NCBI RefSeq assembly: GCF_002858925.1
Contig: NZ_PJRS01000049.1
Location: 310,001 to 374,000 of the forward strand
Length of the DNA: 64,000 nucleotides
Source: Caulobacter zeae
GTDB lineage: Bacteria > Pseudomonadota > Alphaproteobacteria > Caulobacterales > Caulobacteraceae
Direction of reading: 5' to 3'
Under the pieces are notes generated by a model. The model was not told where the DNA came from. It saw only the letters and a program-made list of their open reading frames with translations, and searched no databases. Below, one piece after another: positions 27,178 through 36,171 of the stretch. Position 1 is the first letter of the stretch; each line of letters begins with the position of its first letter. The translations under genes and the position numbers were made by a program.

Positions 27178-27720
27178 TTACATCACCTCGATCTTGTAGC
27201 TGCACCCGGCCAATGTCTTGCCCGGGTGCGTGGTCACGGTCGAGACGTTCAGCGTGATGCGCGTCTGCGTGGTCAGGCCGTCGGCGGACTCGGTCTTCTC
27301 GGTGATCATCCGCTCGCCCATGAACTTGGCCGGGACATCGATCGCCGGCTCGATCTTGAGCTGCTTGGCCAGCGGATGCGGGTCGGCTTCGTCGAGCACC
27401 GCCATCGGTCCCGAACTGTTGAAGGCGATCAGGCTGGTCGTCCGTCCAAACACCGCGATCGGCCGGGCCAGGCGATACTGCTTGAGCATGAAGTTGGGCG
27501 ACTTCACCTCGGTCAGGCCGAAGTGCTTGCGGGCGTCGGCCCCCTCGGTCCCCGCGAGCCAGAAGGCGACCGTGTTGTAGGTCGGCACGTCATAGGTCTC
27601 GCAGGCGATCAGCTTGGCCAGGTCCACGGCCTTGGGATCGATCTCGTCGTCCTGGGCCAGGGCGGGGGCGGCGCAGGTCAAGGCAAGGGCCAGTCCGCCG
27701 GCGATCAGCGTCTTGATCAT
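27178..27720 (-). CDS. Secreted hypothetical protein
   Basis: 180 residues with a clear signal peptide (MIKTLIAGGLALALTCAAPA, cleavage after ALAQ at about 23). The mature domain has no family I recognise. Two cysteines (IACETY and LAGCSYK) stand near its ends and could be joined in the periplasm. ATG 27720 is supported by AGGAG 7 bp upstream. It follows the MaoC-like gene on the same strand with a 34-bp gap and may be co-transcribed. Confidence 0.75.
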   Translation of the reverse strand: MIKTLIAGGLALALTCAAPALAQDDEIDPKAVDLAKLIACETYDVPTYNTVAFWLAGTEGADARKHFGLTEVKSPNFMLKQYRLARPIAVFGRTTSLIAFNSSGPMAVLDEADPHPLAKQLKIEPAIDVPAKFMGERMITEKTESADGLTTQTRITLNVSTVTTHPGKTLAGCSYKIEVM

Positions 27721-27754
27721 GGGTACGCTCCTACTTGTGGGGGCGAAGGCCGCC

Positions 27755-28147
27755 TCAGCGGGCGAAGATGCTCCGCGTCAGGCACGAGAAGACCAGCCGC
27801 CCTGCCTCGTCGAGCAGGTCCTGCTGGGCGATGACGATGCCCTTGCCCTCGCCGACCGGGTCCTTGCCCATCACGGTCATTCGGCCGCGCAGCAGCTCGC
27901 CGGCCGGCGGGTTGCGCAGCCAGCGCAGGGCGTCGACGCCCACGCGCTTGGTCTGGGGCCAGTCGGCGCTGGCCTCGCTGTCGAGGCGGGTCCAGATCGC
28001 GAAGACCATGGCGTCGGGCGCGCCCATCGACGGGTCCCAGCCGGGCTGAAAGGCGGCGATGAAGACGTCCAGCGCCTTCTCGTCCACCACCGTCGCGCCC
28101 AGGGTCACCACCTGACCGATCTGGATGTCGTCGAAGGAAGCCGGCAC
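27755..28147 (-). CDS. MaoC-like hotdog domain protein
   Basis: 130 residues from GTG 28147. The start PASFDDIQIGQ and a short hotdog fold resemble MaoC-type dehydratase/thioesterase-like domains acting on acyl-CoA. The second half (DALRWLRNPPAGELLRGRMTV) fits the same fold. The frame remains open to an ATG at 28237, but AGGAG lies 7 bp before GTG 28147 and the sequence upstream of that is Arg-rich and not family-like, so the shorter protein is preferred. The catalytic Asp/His pair of R-hydratases is not obvious, so enzymatic activity is uncertain. Confidence 0.65.
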   Translation of the reverse strand: MPASFDDIQIGQVVTLGATVVDEKALDVFIAAFQPGWDPSMGAPDAMVFAIWTRLDSEASADWPQTKRVGVDALRWLRNPPAGELLRGRMTVMGKDPVGEGKGIVIAQQDLLDEAGRLVFSCLTRSIFAR

Positions 28148-28270
28148 GCGTGTTCTCCTGTCGAAGCGCCCGTCGAAGCGGACGAGCGACCTGACCACGG
28201 CGCCTTGAAGGTTGTCGAGAGCGCGCGCACGGGCCATGTGTCATCGCGAAGTTTCTTTGCAAGGTCGCCG

Positions 28271-30460
28271 ATGCTGTTGCGCAGGTTGTTCGCCGCCGTC
28301 CTGGCCCCGCTGGCCCTTCTCGCCGCCGCTTCGCCGGCGCGCGCCGAGGTCGTCAAGACCGGGCATATCGAGGTGGAGCTGGTTTCGCAGGAAGCCGCCG
28401 CCGTGCCCGGCTCGACCGTGTTCGTGGCCCTGCGCCAGAAGATCCAGCCGCACTGGCACACCTATTGGCGCAATCCCGGCGACGCCGGCGACGCGACCAA
28501 GATCGTCTGGACCCTGCCCACGGGCTGGACCGCCGGCGGCATCGTCTGGCCGACGCCCGAGCGCGTGCGCGTGGGGCCGCTGCGGGACTACGCCTATAGC
28601 GGCGAAGTGCTGCTGCCCGTGCCGATCACCGTGCCGGCCTCGGCCAAGCCGGGCCAGACCGTGACCCTGCAGGCGGCGGCCGCCTTCCTGGTCTGCGAGG
28701 AGATCTGCGTGCCCGAGGACGCGGTGGTGACCCTGCCGCTGCCGGTCGTCGCCGGCCCGGCCAAGCCCGATCCCAAATGGGGCGAGACGGTCGGGAAGGT
28801 GCTGGCCGCCGCCCCCAAGCCCGCCGGCCTGAAGGCCACCTGGAAGAAGGACGGCGAGACCATCAAGCTGTCGGTCACCGGCGCGGCCCTGAAGGGCGCC
28901 GACTTCGCCGAGGCTTATTTCTTCCCCTATTCGGGCAAGGCCATCGACCACGCCGCGCCCCAGGCGATCGAGCGCGGGGCCGAGGGCCTGACCCTGTCGC
29001 TGACCGCCGGCTTCGACTTCGGTCCCGAAGCGACCGAGGCGCCGACCGAGCTGTCGGGCGTGCTGGCGCTGAAGGGCGGCTCCTACGAGATCACCGCCAC
29101 CGCCGGCGAGACCCCTGCGGGGTCTGTAGGGCTAGGCTCGCTTCCCGCGGCCGGCGCCGGTTCGACCGGCGGCTCGCAAGCGGCCGGCGGCGGCGCTGCT
29201 GACGTTGCGGGCGTCGGCGGCCTGCCGGTGGCCCTGCTGTTCGCCTTTCTCGGCGGCCTGATCCTCAACCTGATGCCGTGCGTCTTCCCGGTGCTGTCGA
29301 TGAAGGCCGCCAGCCTGGCCGCCCACGCCCATGACGCTGGCAAGACCCGCGCCCAGGGCCTGGCGTTCCTGGTCGGCGTCGTGGCCACCTTCCTGGCGCT
29401 CGCCGGCCTGCTGATCGCCGTGCGCGCCGGCGGCGAGGCCGTCGGCTGGGGCTTCCAGCTGCAATCACCGGCGGTGGTCGCCGTGCTGTCGCTGCTGATG
29501 CTGCTGGTGGCGCTGAACCTGTCGGGCGTGTTCGAGGTCGGCGCGGCCGTCCAGGGCGCGGCGGGCGGGGTCTCGGCCGGCTCTGGCATGGCCGGCGCCT
29601 TCCTGACCGGCGCCCTGGCGGTGATCGTTGCCGCCCCCTGCACCGCGCCGTTCATGGCTGGCGCGCTCGGCTTCGCCCTGACTCAGCCGCCGGCCTTCGC
29701 CCTGCTGGTGTTCCTGGCCCTGGCGATCGGCTTCGCCGCGCCGTTCGTGATCCTGGCCTTCGCGCCGGGCCTGCTGAAGAAGCTGCCTAGGCCCGGCGCC
29801 TGGATGGACGTGCTCAAGCACGCCCTGGCCTTTCCGATGTACGGCGCGGCCGCATGGCTGGTCTGGGTGTTCAGCCAGCAGGCCGGCGGCGTCGCCCTGG
29901 CCCTGCTGTTGGCGGCGGCGGTCCTCGTGGCCTTCGCCGCCTGGGCCTACGGCCTGGGCGAGACGCGCCGGTTCGCCGGCAAGACCCCGCTGGTCGCCTT
30001 CGGCTTCGCCCTCGTGGGCCTGGCCGGCGGCGTTCTTCTGACCATCGGCGCCCTGAAGGCCCCGGTCCCCGCCGCTGGTCCGCAAGTCACGCAGGCGGCC
30101 GGCCCCGGCCTCGTCGCCGAACCCTGGAGCCCCGAGCGCGTCGCCGCCCTCCAGGCCGAGGGCAAGGTGGTGATGGTCGACTTCACCGCCGACTGGTGCG
30201 TGACCTGCAAGGTCAACGAGAAGACGGCCCTGGCCGGGCCGCGCCTGGCCGACGCCTTCAAGGCCCAGAACGCCGTCCTCCTGAAGGCCGACTGGACCAA
30301 GCGCGACGCGACCATCGCCGCGGCGCTGGCTGAGCACGGCCGCGCGGGCGTGCCGCTCTATCTCGTCTATCCCAAGGGCGCCAGCGCGCCGGTCATCCTG
30401 CCCCAGCTCTTGACCGAGGGCCTGGTGATCGAGGCGGTGGAAAAGGCGGCCAGGGGCTGA
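28271..30460 (+). CDS. dsbD: Protein-disulfide reductase (DsbD family)
   Basis: 729 residues. It carries reducing power from cytoplasmic thioredoxin across the inner membrane to periplasmic disulfide isomerases or cytochrome c maturation. Signal peptide 1-25 (ARA), an N-terminal Ig-like domain with Cys142 and Cys146 (LVCEEICVPE), an eight-helix membrane core whose redox cysteines appear in LMPCVFPV (about 335) and AAPCTAPF (about 455), and a C-terminal thioredoxin domain with DWCVTCK (about 640). The frame extends upstream to 27614, but that part is antisense to two genes; ATG 28271 starts the signal peptide directly. Confidence 0.93.
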   Translation: MLLRRLFAAVLAPLALLAAASPARAEVVKTGHIEVELVSQEAAAVPGSTVFVALRQKIQPHWHTYWRNPGDAGDATKIVWTLPTGWTAGGIVWPTPERVRVGPLRDYAYSGEVLLPVPITVPASAKPGQTVTLQAAAAFLVCEEICVPEDAVVTLPLPVVAGPAKPDPKWGETVGKVLAAAPKPAGLKATWKKDGETIKLSVTGAALKGADFAEAYFFPYSGKAIDHAAPQAIERGAEGLTLSLTAGFDFGPEATEAPTELSGVLALKGGSYEITATAGETPAGSVGLGSLPAAGAGSTGGSQAAGGGAADVAGVGGLPVALLFAFLGGLILNLMPCVFPVLSMKAASLAAHAHDAGKTRAQGLAFLVGVVATFLALAGLLIAVRAGGEAVGWGFQLQSPAVVAVLSLLMLLVALNLSGVFEVGAAVQGAAGGVSAGSGMAGAFLTGALAVIVAAPCTAPFMAGALGFALTQPPAFALLVFLALAIGFAAPFVILAFAPGLLKKLPRPGAWMDVLKHALAFPMYGAAAWLVWVFSQQAGGVALALLLAAAVLVAFAAWAYGLGETRRFAGKTPLVAFGFALVGLAGGVLLTIGALKAPVPAAGPQVTQAAGPGLVAEPWSPERVAALQAEGKVVMVDFTADWCVTCKVNEKTALAGPRLADAFKAQNAVLLKADWTKRDATIAAALAEHGRAGVPLYLVYPKGASAPVILPQLLTEGLVIEAVEKAARG

Positions 30461-30558
30461 GGCCGCCCGCCGTCCTCGAGTGAGGGACGTCTGCTGTTGC
30501 GTATGCACGCGGTTTGGGGAAAAGGGGGCGGCTGGCGCCGGCTAGCCTAGAGGCCTCG

Positions 30559-31158
30559 ATGATATCCCACCAGTATCGCTGCATCTTCGTACACATCCCG
30601 CGATGCGCCGGAACCAGCATCGAGACCTGGATCTCCGGGGGGGACTGGTGGACGATAGACGCTGGCAGCAAGCATCTGCTCGCCAGCCAGGCCAAGGCCG
30701 CCTATGCCGAGTTCTGGGACGACTACTTCAAGTTCTCGATCGTCCGGAACCCCTACGACCGCGTCATCTCGTGCCTCAAGTACGCCGAGCACTTCGGGCT
30801 GGTGCAGGGGGAGGACGGCCAGGTCGACTTCTCGACCTACCACGCCCGGTTCGGCGAGGCGGTGGTGCTCGAGCACGACCATCGCTTCTTCGACCGTGCG
30901 CAGCTGCTTTCGCCGCGGCATCGGCCAGGGTCCGTCTACGGCAACATTCTCGACGAGGAGCTCGATTTCGTCGCGCGGTTCGAGACCCTCGCCGCCGACA
31001 TGGAGATCGTGCGCCAGGCCACGGGGATCGCCGACCCCTTCGGTCACCACGTGGAGAATTCCGAGCGGAAACGGCCGGCCTTGCCGCCCGAGACCATCGA
31101 GATCGTCAACAAAATCTACGATGCCGATTTTGACGCCTTTAACTACAAGTTGAAATAG
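30559..31158 (+). CDS. Sulfotransferase-family protein (second copy)
   Basis: 199 residues. The phosphosulfate-binding loop is FVHIPRCAGTSIE near the N-terminus and the 3'-phosphate strand is SIVRNPYDRVISCLKY at about residues 64-79, matching the gene at 5293-5955 in both motifs but not closely elsewhere. ATG 30559 has AGAGG shortly upstream; the TTG at 30514 is disfavoured. There is no signal peptide. The next gene encodes a secreted beta-helix protein, only 65 bp away in the same direction; whether it is an acceptor or simply a neighbour is unknown. Confidence 0.78.
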   Translation: MISHQYRCIFVHIPRCAGTSIETWISGGDWWTIDAGSKHLLASQAKAAYAEFWDDYFKFSIVRNPYDRVISCLKYAEHFGLVQGEDGQVDFSTYHARFGEAVVLEHDHRFFDRAQLLSPRHRPGSVYGNILDEELDFVARFETLAADMEIVRQATGIADPFGHHVENSERKRPALPPETIEIVNKIYDADFDAFNYKLK

Positions 31159-31223
31159 GTTAACCAACTCAAAGCGAAGTAGCTCGAGCGTCCGCTGTCC
31201 GTGAAAACATGAGGCAGAGACAA

Positions 31224-32156
31224 ATGAAATCGCTTTTGAATTTCGTCGTGATGGCTGTCGCCATCGGAGCTATGCCGCAACTGGCCGCGGCGCAAGCGAC
31301 CCGGACCTGGGTCTCGGGTGTCGGAGACGACGCCAATCCATGCTCTCGAACCGCGCCATGCAAGACTTTCGCCGGCGCCATCAGCAAGACCGCCGCTGGC
31401 GGCCAGATCAACGTGCTGGATCCGGGCGGGTACGGCTCGGTGACGATCACCAAGGCGATCGCGATCATCGCCCCTGAAGGCACCGCGGGGATCACCAACA
31501 GCGGCACCAGCGGCATCATCGTCAACGCCGGCGTCAACGACGCGGTCTATATCCGCGGCATCGAGATCATGGGGTCCAAGACCGGGACCTATGGCGTGCG
31601 GTTCATCGCCGGCGGCTCCCTGACCCTCGACAGCGTGATCGTCCGCGCCCAGGGCGGACCCGGCGTCTTCTTCGCGCCGAGTTCGGGTGTCGCGAAGCTG
31701 GCGATCGACAACTCGACGATTTCGGACAATGTCGGCATCGGCGTCCACGTGGCCCCGACCGGTTCGGCCACGGCGGTCGCCTCGATCTCCAACAGCTTCA
31801 TGAACAACAACCAGGCCGGCGTGCGGTCGGACGCCAGCGCCAGTTCGGGCAACGCCGTCGTTTCGGTGGGACGCAGCGAGATGTCGAACAACGTGGTGGC
31901 CGGCGCCGCCGCGTTCGACACCGCCGGCGGCGGCTCGTCGATCCTGGCGGTCAACCAGTCGATCATGTCGAACAACAATTACGGCGCAGCGTCGAATGGT
32001 TCGCCGCAGGCGTTGATCACGGTCGCCGGTTCGACCGTCGTGGGCAACACCACGGGGTTCCACGAAGTCTCGGGCGGCCAGATCTTCTCGAACAGCAACA
32101 GCCTGCTGAACAACAACGGCAGCGACGGCACCTGGACGGTCCTGTCACCGAAATAG
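31224..32156 (+). CDS. Secreted right-handed beta-helix protein
   Basis: 310 residues. Signal peptide 1-23 (ending AAAQ). The mature protein opens with TWVSGVGDDANPCSRTAPCK, a start typical of pectate-lyase-like beta-helix proteins in which the paired cysteines cap the helix. After it come many short Asn/Ser/Gly-rich turns (SISNSFMNNNQAG, SEMSNNVVAGA, SIMSNNNYGA), spaced about 25-35 residues like beta-helix coils. No lyase catalytic residues were recognised. ATG 31224 has GAGG 9 bp upstream, and ATG 31209 is possible. A strong hairpin terminator follows. Confidence 0.8.
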   Translation: MKSLLNFVVMAVAIGAMPQLAAAQATRTWVSGVGDDANPCSRTAPCKTFAGAISKTAAGGQINVLDPGGYGSVTITKAIAIIAPEGTAGITNSGTSGIIVNAGVNDAVYIRGIEIMGSKTGTYGVRFIAGGSLTLDSVIVRAQGGPGVFFAPSSGVAKLAIDNSTISDNVGIGVHVAPTGSATAVASISNSFMNNNQAGVRSDASASSGNAVVSVGRSEMSNNVVAGAAAFDTAGGGSSILAVNQSIMSNNNYGAASNGSPQALITVAGSTVVGNTTGFHEVSGGQIFSNSNSLLNNNGSDGTWTVLSPK

Positions 32157-32163
32157 CGGATCA

Positions 32164-32189
32164 GGCCCTCGCGGTTCGCCGCGAGGGCC
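32164..32189. terminator. Hairpin terminator between convergent genes
   Basis: Perfect 11-bp stem GGCCCTCGCGG / CCGCGAGGGCC with a TTCG tetraloop, 7 bp after the beta-helix stop and 3 bp beyond the convergent lipoprotein stop. The plus-strand tail is moderately T-rich. Confidence 0.85.
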
Positions 32190-32192
32190 GTA

Positions 32193-32939
32193 TCACTTCT
32201 TCTTGCCGCCCCAGGGCAGGCGTTCCTTGACCCCGTCCATCGGCGTGCGGGTGGTGGTCACCGGCGGCGGGGCGACGACGACGGGCTTGGGCAGGGGATA
32301 GGCCCGCCAGCCGGTCTGGATCAGGGCCTCGAAGCCCTGGCAGCGCGGCATGATCCTGACCGCGCCGGTCCTCGGCCTGGCGAAGGGCGGCGGCTGGGCG
32401 ATGCTTTGGCGGCGCGGATCGATGAACCGCCAGTCGCCCGGCAGGCCATAGCCCTTCTCGCCGCCGGTCTTCACGGCCTGGTAGGCGATGTTGGCCTGGA
32501 AGGGCTTGACCCCGTACTTCAGCATGGCGCGCAGGAAGATGGCGTCGGCCTCGGCCCGCTTGTCCTTCTCGCCGATGGCGTAGAGCCAGTCGTGGACGAT
32601 GGCGGCGCGGGCCGTCGGGCCCTGCGGGTCGACGAAACCCTGGCCGTACCACGGCACGCTGGCGAAGTCGGTGACGTACCAGCGCGGCACGACGATCACC
32701 TTGCCGGTCTCGACGTCGCAATAGGGGAACTCCGCCTCCAGGGTGAAGAGCTTGCGCCCCTCCTTGGACTGGTTGAACAGCATCACCGGCTGCGGGGTCA
32801 GCGAACTGGGCGGGGTCGGGGCCACCACCGGCACGAAGACGGTCGTCTCTTTGGTCGTCGTGCAGCCGGCGACGGCCAGGCCCAGGGCGATGCCCATAGC
32901 GACGAATGGGGCGAGCGAAAGCTTGGAGCGAAGCGTCAT
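32193..32939 (-). CDS. DUF1353-domain lipoprotein
   Basis: 248 residues from ATG 32939. A lipoprotein signal is visible with lipobox LAVAGC (Cys26). The middle holds the DUF1353 motif FASVPWYGQGFVDPQGPTARAAIVHDWLYA split over residues about 115-145 (key groups: SVPW, HDWLY), otherwise seen in many phage-encoded and some bacterial proteins of unknown role. The C-terminus is Pro/Lys-rich and ends in three lysines. The frame extends to 33290, but the added part is poor and overlaps the next promoter region. It is convergent with the beta-helix gene. Confidence 0.78.
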   Translation of the reverse strand: MTLRSKLSLAPFVAMGIALGLAVAGCTTTKETTVFVPVVAPTPPSSLTPQPVMLFNQSKEGRKLFTLEAEFPYCDVETGKVIVVPRWYVTDFASVPWYGQGFVDPQGPTARAAIVHDWLYAIGEKDKRAEADAIFLRAMLKYGVKPFQANIAYQAVKTGGEKGYGLPGDWRFIDPRRQSIAQPPPFARPRTGAVRIMPRCQGFEALIQTGWRAYPLPKPVVVAPPPVTTTRTPMDGVKERLPWGGKKK

Positions 32940-33129
32940 GATCGTGCGGGGCGGGAGGAAAACGGCGAAGCGATGCCGTCTTCTGGCGGCCGAAATGCGG
33001 CGGATCAAGCCTTCATGGCCAAGCTTTCGGCCGCAAGACAAAGGATTGCGCGCCGCGTGCGCTGTTCCACCGCAGGGCGATCCGTGAGAGTGTCTCGCAA
33101 CACCGGCCATCCCGCTTTCGGAGGTTCCC

Positions 33130-33729
33130 ATGATCACCCGTCGCCTGATCGCCAGCGCCCCGCTGGTCGTGCTCGCGCCCAGCCTGGCCCTCGCCGCGGC
33201 CGCGCCGGCCTTCACCGCCAGGGACATCGACGGCAAGACCCGCTCGCTGGCCGAGTTCAAGGGCAAGACCGTCGTGCTCGAATGGGTCAACGAGGGCTGC
33301 CCCTATGTGAAGAAGCACTATTCGGGCAACATGCAGGGCCTTCAGCAGGCCGCCACCGCCGACGGCGTGGTCTGGCTCAGCGTCGCCTCCTCGGCCCCCG
33401 GCAAGCAGGGCTATTTCGCCGACGGCGCCCAGGCCAGGACCTGGATGAGCGCCAAGGGCGCCAAGCCGACCACCCTGCTGCTCGACCCCGAGGGCGTGGT
33501 CGCCACGGCCTACAAGGCCAAGACCACCCCGCACATGTACGTCATCGATCCGGCCGGCCAGCTGGTCTACCAGGGCGCCATCGACGACAAGCCGTCCAAC
33601 AAGGTCGAGGACATCGCCACGGCCAAGAACTACGTCGCCGCCGCGCTTTCCGACCTCAAGGCCGGCCGCAAGGTGGCGGTCCCCGCCAGCCAGCCCTACG
33701 GCTGCGCGGTGAAATACAAGGACGCTTAA
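33130..33729 (+). CDS. Secreted redoxin / thioredoxin-like protein
   Basis: 199 residues with a signal peptide ending in ALAAA (about residue 24). The thioredoxin fold follows the AhpC/TSA layout: FTARDIDGKTRSLAEFKGKTVVLEWVN, then a single cysteine in NEGCPYVKKHY where the CxxC of thioredoxin would be, and TPHMYVIDPAG with the cis-Pro. Such one-Cys redoxins occur in periplasmic peroxide defence, but substrate is unknown. GGAGGT lies close upstream of ATG 33130. Another Cys is near the C-terminus (YGCAVKY). Confidence 0.85.
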   Translation: MITRRLIASAPLVVLAPSLALAAAAPAFTARDIDGKTRSLAEFKGKTVVLEWVNEGCPYVKKHYSGNMQGLQQAATADGVVWLSVASSAPGKQGYFADGAQARTWMSAKGAKPTTLLLDPEGVVATAYKAKTTPHMYVIDPAGQLVYQGAIDDKPSNKVEDIATAKNYVAAALSDLKAGRKVAVPASQPYGCAVKYKDA

Positions 33730-33736
33730 ACCGGAA

Positions 33737-33760
33737 ACCTCTCCCATGGGGAGAGGGGAG
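33737..33760. repeat. Short palindromic remnant, family A
   Basis: ACCTCTCCCATGGGGAGAGG forms a short palindrome in the convergent gap after the redoxin gene. It resembles the core stem of the family A repeats and may be a degenerate copy or a weak terminator. Confidence 0.5.
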
Positions 33761-34252
33761 CTACGCCGCCGGCTGCGGCGGGGCGGTGATGACCTCGACG
33801 TTGTCGTTCAGCAGATAGACCATGTCGCGTAGGGCCTGGTCCTGGGTCTTGACGGTCTTGGCCTCGGCCATGGCCGTCAGCTTTTCCGGCAGGTCCTGGC
33901 TGATGCCGCGCAGGATACATTTGAGGTCGTCGACCGCGCCGCGCTCCTTCAGGGTGACGTGGCCCTTCATGTCCAGCGCCGACAGCGCCTCGATCTCGGC
34001 CTTGAAGGCGGCAAAGCCCGGCAGGACCAGGGCCGGGGCGGCGGGATCCTTGGGCAGGGCCTCGCGATAGCCTTCGACGCGGGTCTTCAGGGCGCCGGCG
34101 CGCTTGACGATGTCGATGAACAGCGGCTCGCCGGCCACCGACGGCGGGGCCTGGCCCTGTTGAACCACGGCCGGGGCCTGGTTCACCGGCGCCGCCAAAC
34201 CAGTCGACGCCAGCCACAGCATGGCGGAAAAAGCGATCGCGTCGCAGGACAT
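33761..34252 (-). CDS. Secreted hypothetical protein
   Basis: 163 residues, not recognised. The N-terminus (FSAMLWLASTGLAAP) is a plausible signal peptide. The mature part is helical and contains one cysteine in DDLKCILRGI, with a C-terminal Pro-rich tail. ATG 34252 has GGAG at a good distance upstream. It is convergent with the redoxin gene and divergent from pgi. Confidence 0.7.
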   Translation of the reverse strand: MSCDAIAFSAMLWLASTGLAAPVNQAPAVVQQGQAPPSVAGEPLFIDIVKRAGALKTRVEGYREALPKDPAAPALVLPGFAAFKAEIEALSALDMKGHVTLKERGAVDDLKCILRGISQDLPEKLTAMAEAKTVKTQDQALRDMVYLLNDNVEVITAPPQPAA

Positions 34253-34411
34253 CGGCTACTCCGGTCGAAAAACGTCATTGGTCTTCATGACGCCGAGACT
34301 GACCTTTGGTAAGCCCGCCCTCGTAAACGCCGTTTTACCACAAGCGTGGCAGCCGAAAGTGGACGCCGGTTTCGGCGGCCGCCACGCGCCCAACAAGACA
34401 TGGAGACGACC

Positions 34412-36031
34412 TTGTCCGATCTCGACGCCGCCTGGATCCGCCTGGAAACCGCCGCCAAGGCCGCCGGGGAGAAGCGCATCGTCGAGTTCTTCGACACCGA
34501 GCCCCAGCGTCTCGAAACCCTGACCCTCGACGTCGCCGGCCTGCACCTGGACCTCTCCAAGCAGGCTTGGGACGAGCCCGGCCTGGAAGCCGCGCTCGAT
34601 CTGGCCCACGCCGCCGGCGTCGAGGCCGCCCGCGCCCGCATGCTGGGCGGCGAGGCGATCAACAGCTCAGAAGGCCGCGCCGTGCTGCACGTGGCGCTGC
34701 GCGCCAAGGCCGACGCCGACATCAAGGCGCAGGGCGTGCCGGTGATGGCCGAGGTCGAGGCCGTCCGTGAGCGGATGAAGGCCTTCGCCGAGGCCGTCCG
34801 CTCGGGCGCGATCAAGGGCGCCACCGGCAAGCCGTTCAAGGCGATCCTGCACATCGGCATCGGCGGCAGCGACCTTGGCCCCCGCCTGCTGTGGGACGCC
34901 CTGCGTCCGGTGAAGCCGGAAATCGACTTGCGCTTTGTGGCCAATGTCGACGGCGCCGAGTTCCTGCTGACCACGGCCGATCTCGATCCGGAGGAAACCC
35001 TGGTCGTGGTGGTCTCCAAGACCTTCACCACCCAGGAGACCATGTCCAACGCCGCCGCCGCCCGCGCCTGGCTGGTCGCGGCCCTGGGCGAGGAGGGCGC
35101 CAACGCCCACCTGGCCGCCGTGTCCACCGCGCTGGACAAGACCTCGGCCTTCGGGGTGGCGGACGAGCGGGTGTTCGGCTTCTGGGACTGGGTCGGCGGC
35201 CGCTATTCGCTGTGGTCGGCGGTCAGCCTGTCGGTGGCCGTCGCCGCCGGCTGGGACGTGTTCCAGGGCTTCCTGGACGGCGCGGCCGAGATGGACGCCC
35301 ACTTCGCCACCGCGCCGCTGGAAAAGAACGCCCCGGTGCTGGTCGCCCTGGCCCAGATCTTCAACCGCAATGGTCTTGATCGCCGCGCCCGCTCGGTCGT
35401 TCCGTACTCGCACCGCCTGCGCCGCCTGGCCTCGTTCCTCCAGCAGCTGGAGATGGAGAGCAACGGCAAGTCGGTCGGCCCGGACGGCAAGCCCGCCCAG
35501 CGCGGCACGGCCACGGTGGTGTTCGGCGACGAGGGCACCAACGTCCAGCACGCCTATTTCCAGTGCATGCACCAGGGGACCGACATCACCCCGATGGAGC
35601 TGATCGGCCTGGCCAGGTCGGATGAAGGCCCGGCCGGCATGCACGAGAAGCTGCTGTCGAACCTGCTGGCCCAGGCCGAGGCCTTCATGGTCGGCCGCGG
35701 CACCGAGGACGTGGTCGCCGAGCTGACCGCCAAGGGTGTCTCGGAAGCCGAGATCGCCACGCTTGCCCCCCAACGCACCTTCGCCGGCAACCGCCCCTCG
35801 ACCCTGGTTCTGCTAGATCGCCTGACGCCGCAGACCTTCGGCGCCCTGATCGCCCTCTATGAGCACAAGACCTTCGTCGAGGGCGTGATCTGGGGGATCA
35901 ACAGTTTCGACCAGTGGGGCGTGGAGCTGGGCAAGGTGATGGCCGGCCGCATTCTGCCGGAACTGGAAGCCGGCGCGGTCGGTGAGCACGATCCGTCGAC
36001 CAGCGCGCTGATCGAGCGGTTGAAGAAGTAA
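34412..36031 (+). CDS. pgi: Glucose-6-phosphate isomerase
   Basis: 539 residues. It interconverts glucose-6-phosphate and fructose-6-phosphate in the cytoplasm. The sugar-phosphate site is visible as LHIGIGGSDLGPRLL, followed by DWVGGRYSLWSAV and, near the end, WGINSFDQWGVELGK, the PGI signature 2 with the catalytic Lys. The frame opens at 34346 and at ATG 34400. TTG 34412 (SDLDAAW) is preferred because GGAG stands 6 bp before it and nothing like an SD precedes ATG 34400, but ATG 34400 cannot be ruled out. Confidence 0.93.
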   Translation: MSDLDAAWIRLETAAKAAGEKRIVEFFDTEPQRLETLTLDVAGLHLDLSKQAWDEPGLEAALDLAHAAGVEAARARMLGGEAINSSEGRAVLHVALRAKADADIKAQGVPVMAEVEAVRERMKAFAEAVRSGAIKGATGKPFKAILHIGIGGSDLGPRLLWDALRPVKPEIDLRFVANVDGAEFLLTTADLDPEETLVVVVSKTFTTQETMSNAAAARAWLVAALGEEGANAHLAAVSTALDKTSAFGVADERVFGFWDWVGGRYSLWSAVSLSVAVAAGWDVFQGFLDGAAEMDAHFATAPLEKNAPVLVALAQIFNRNGLDRRARSVVPYSHRLRRLASFLQQLEMESNGKSVGPDGKPAQRGTATVVFGDEGTNVQHAYFQCMHQGTDITPMELIGLARSDEGPAGMHEKLLSNLLAQAEAFMVGRGTEDVVAELTAKGVSEAEIATLAPQRTFAGNRPSTLVLLDRLTPQTFGALIALYEHKTFVEGVIWGINSFDQWGVELGKVMAGRILPELEAGAVGEHDPSTSALIERLKK

Positions 36032-36033
36032 AA

Positions 36034-36165
36034 ACCCTCCCCCTGAAGGGAGGTGTCGGCGAAGCCGGCGGAGGGAGATGCGATTGCTCCCTCCGGCGGC
36101 TTCTTCGAACTCTGAAGGAACTTCCCCCTCCGTCCCTCCGGGCCACCTCCCCTTGGGGGAGGGTC
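36034..36165. repeat. Palindromic repeat pair, family A
   Basis: Third inverted pair: a left copy beginning CCCTCCCCCTGAAGGGAGG with a GGCGAAGCCGG stem, an internal CTCCCTCCGGCGGCTTCTTC arm, and a right copy ending CCTCCCCTTGGGGGAGGG. It fills the gap between pgi and the convergent TonB receptor and may terminate both. Confidence 0.75.
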
Positions 36166-36171
36166 TCGTTC

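Noticed and set aside
27614..28270. 219-codon extension of dsbD
   Set aside because: It lies antisense to two other genes; the real signal peptide starts at 28271.
32193..33290. Prophage remnant around the DUF1353 gene
   Set aside because: There is no integrase, structural gene or attachment repeat nearby, and the protein carries a lipoprotein signal.
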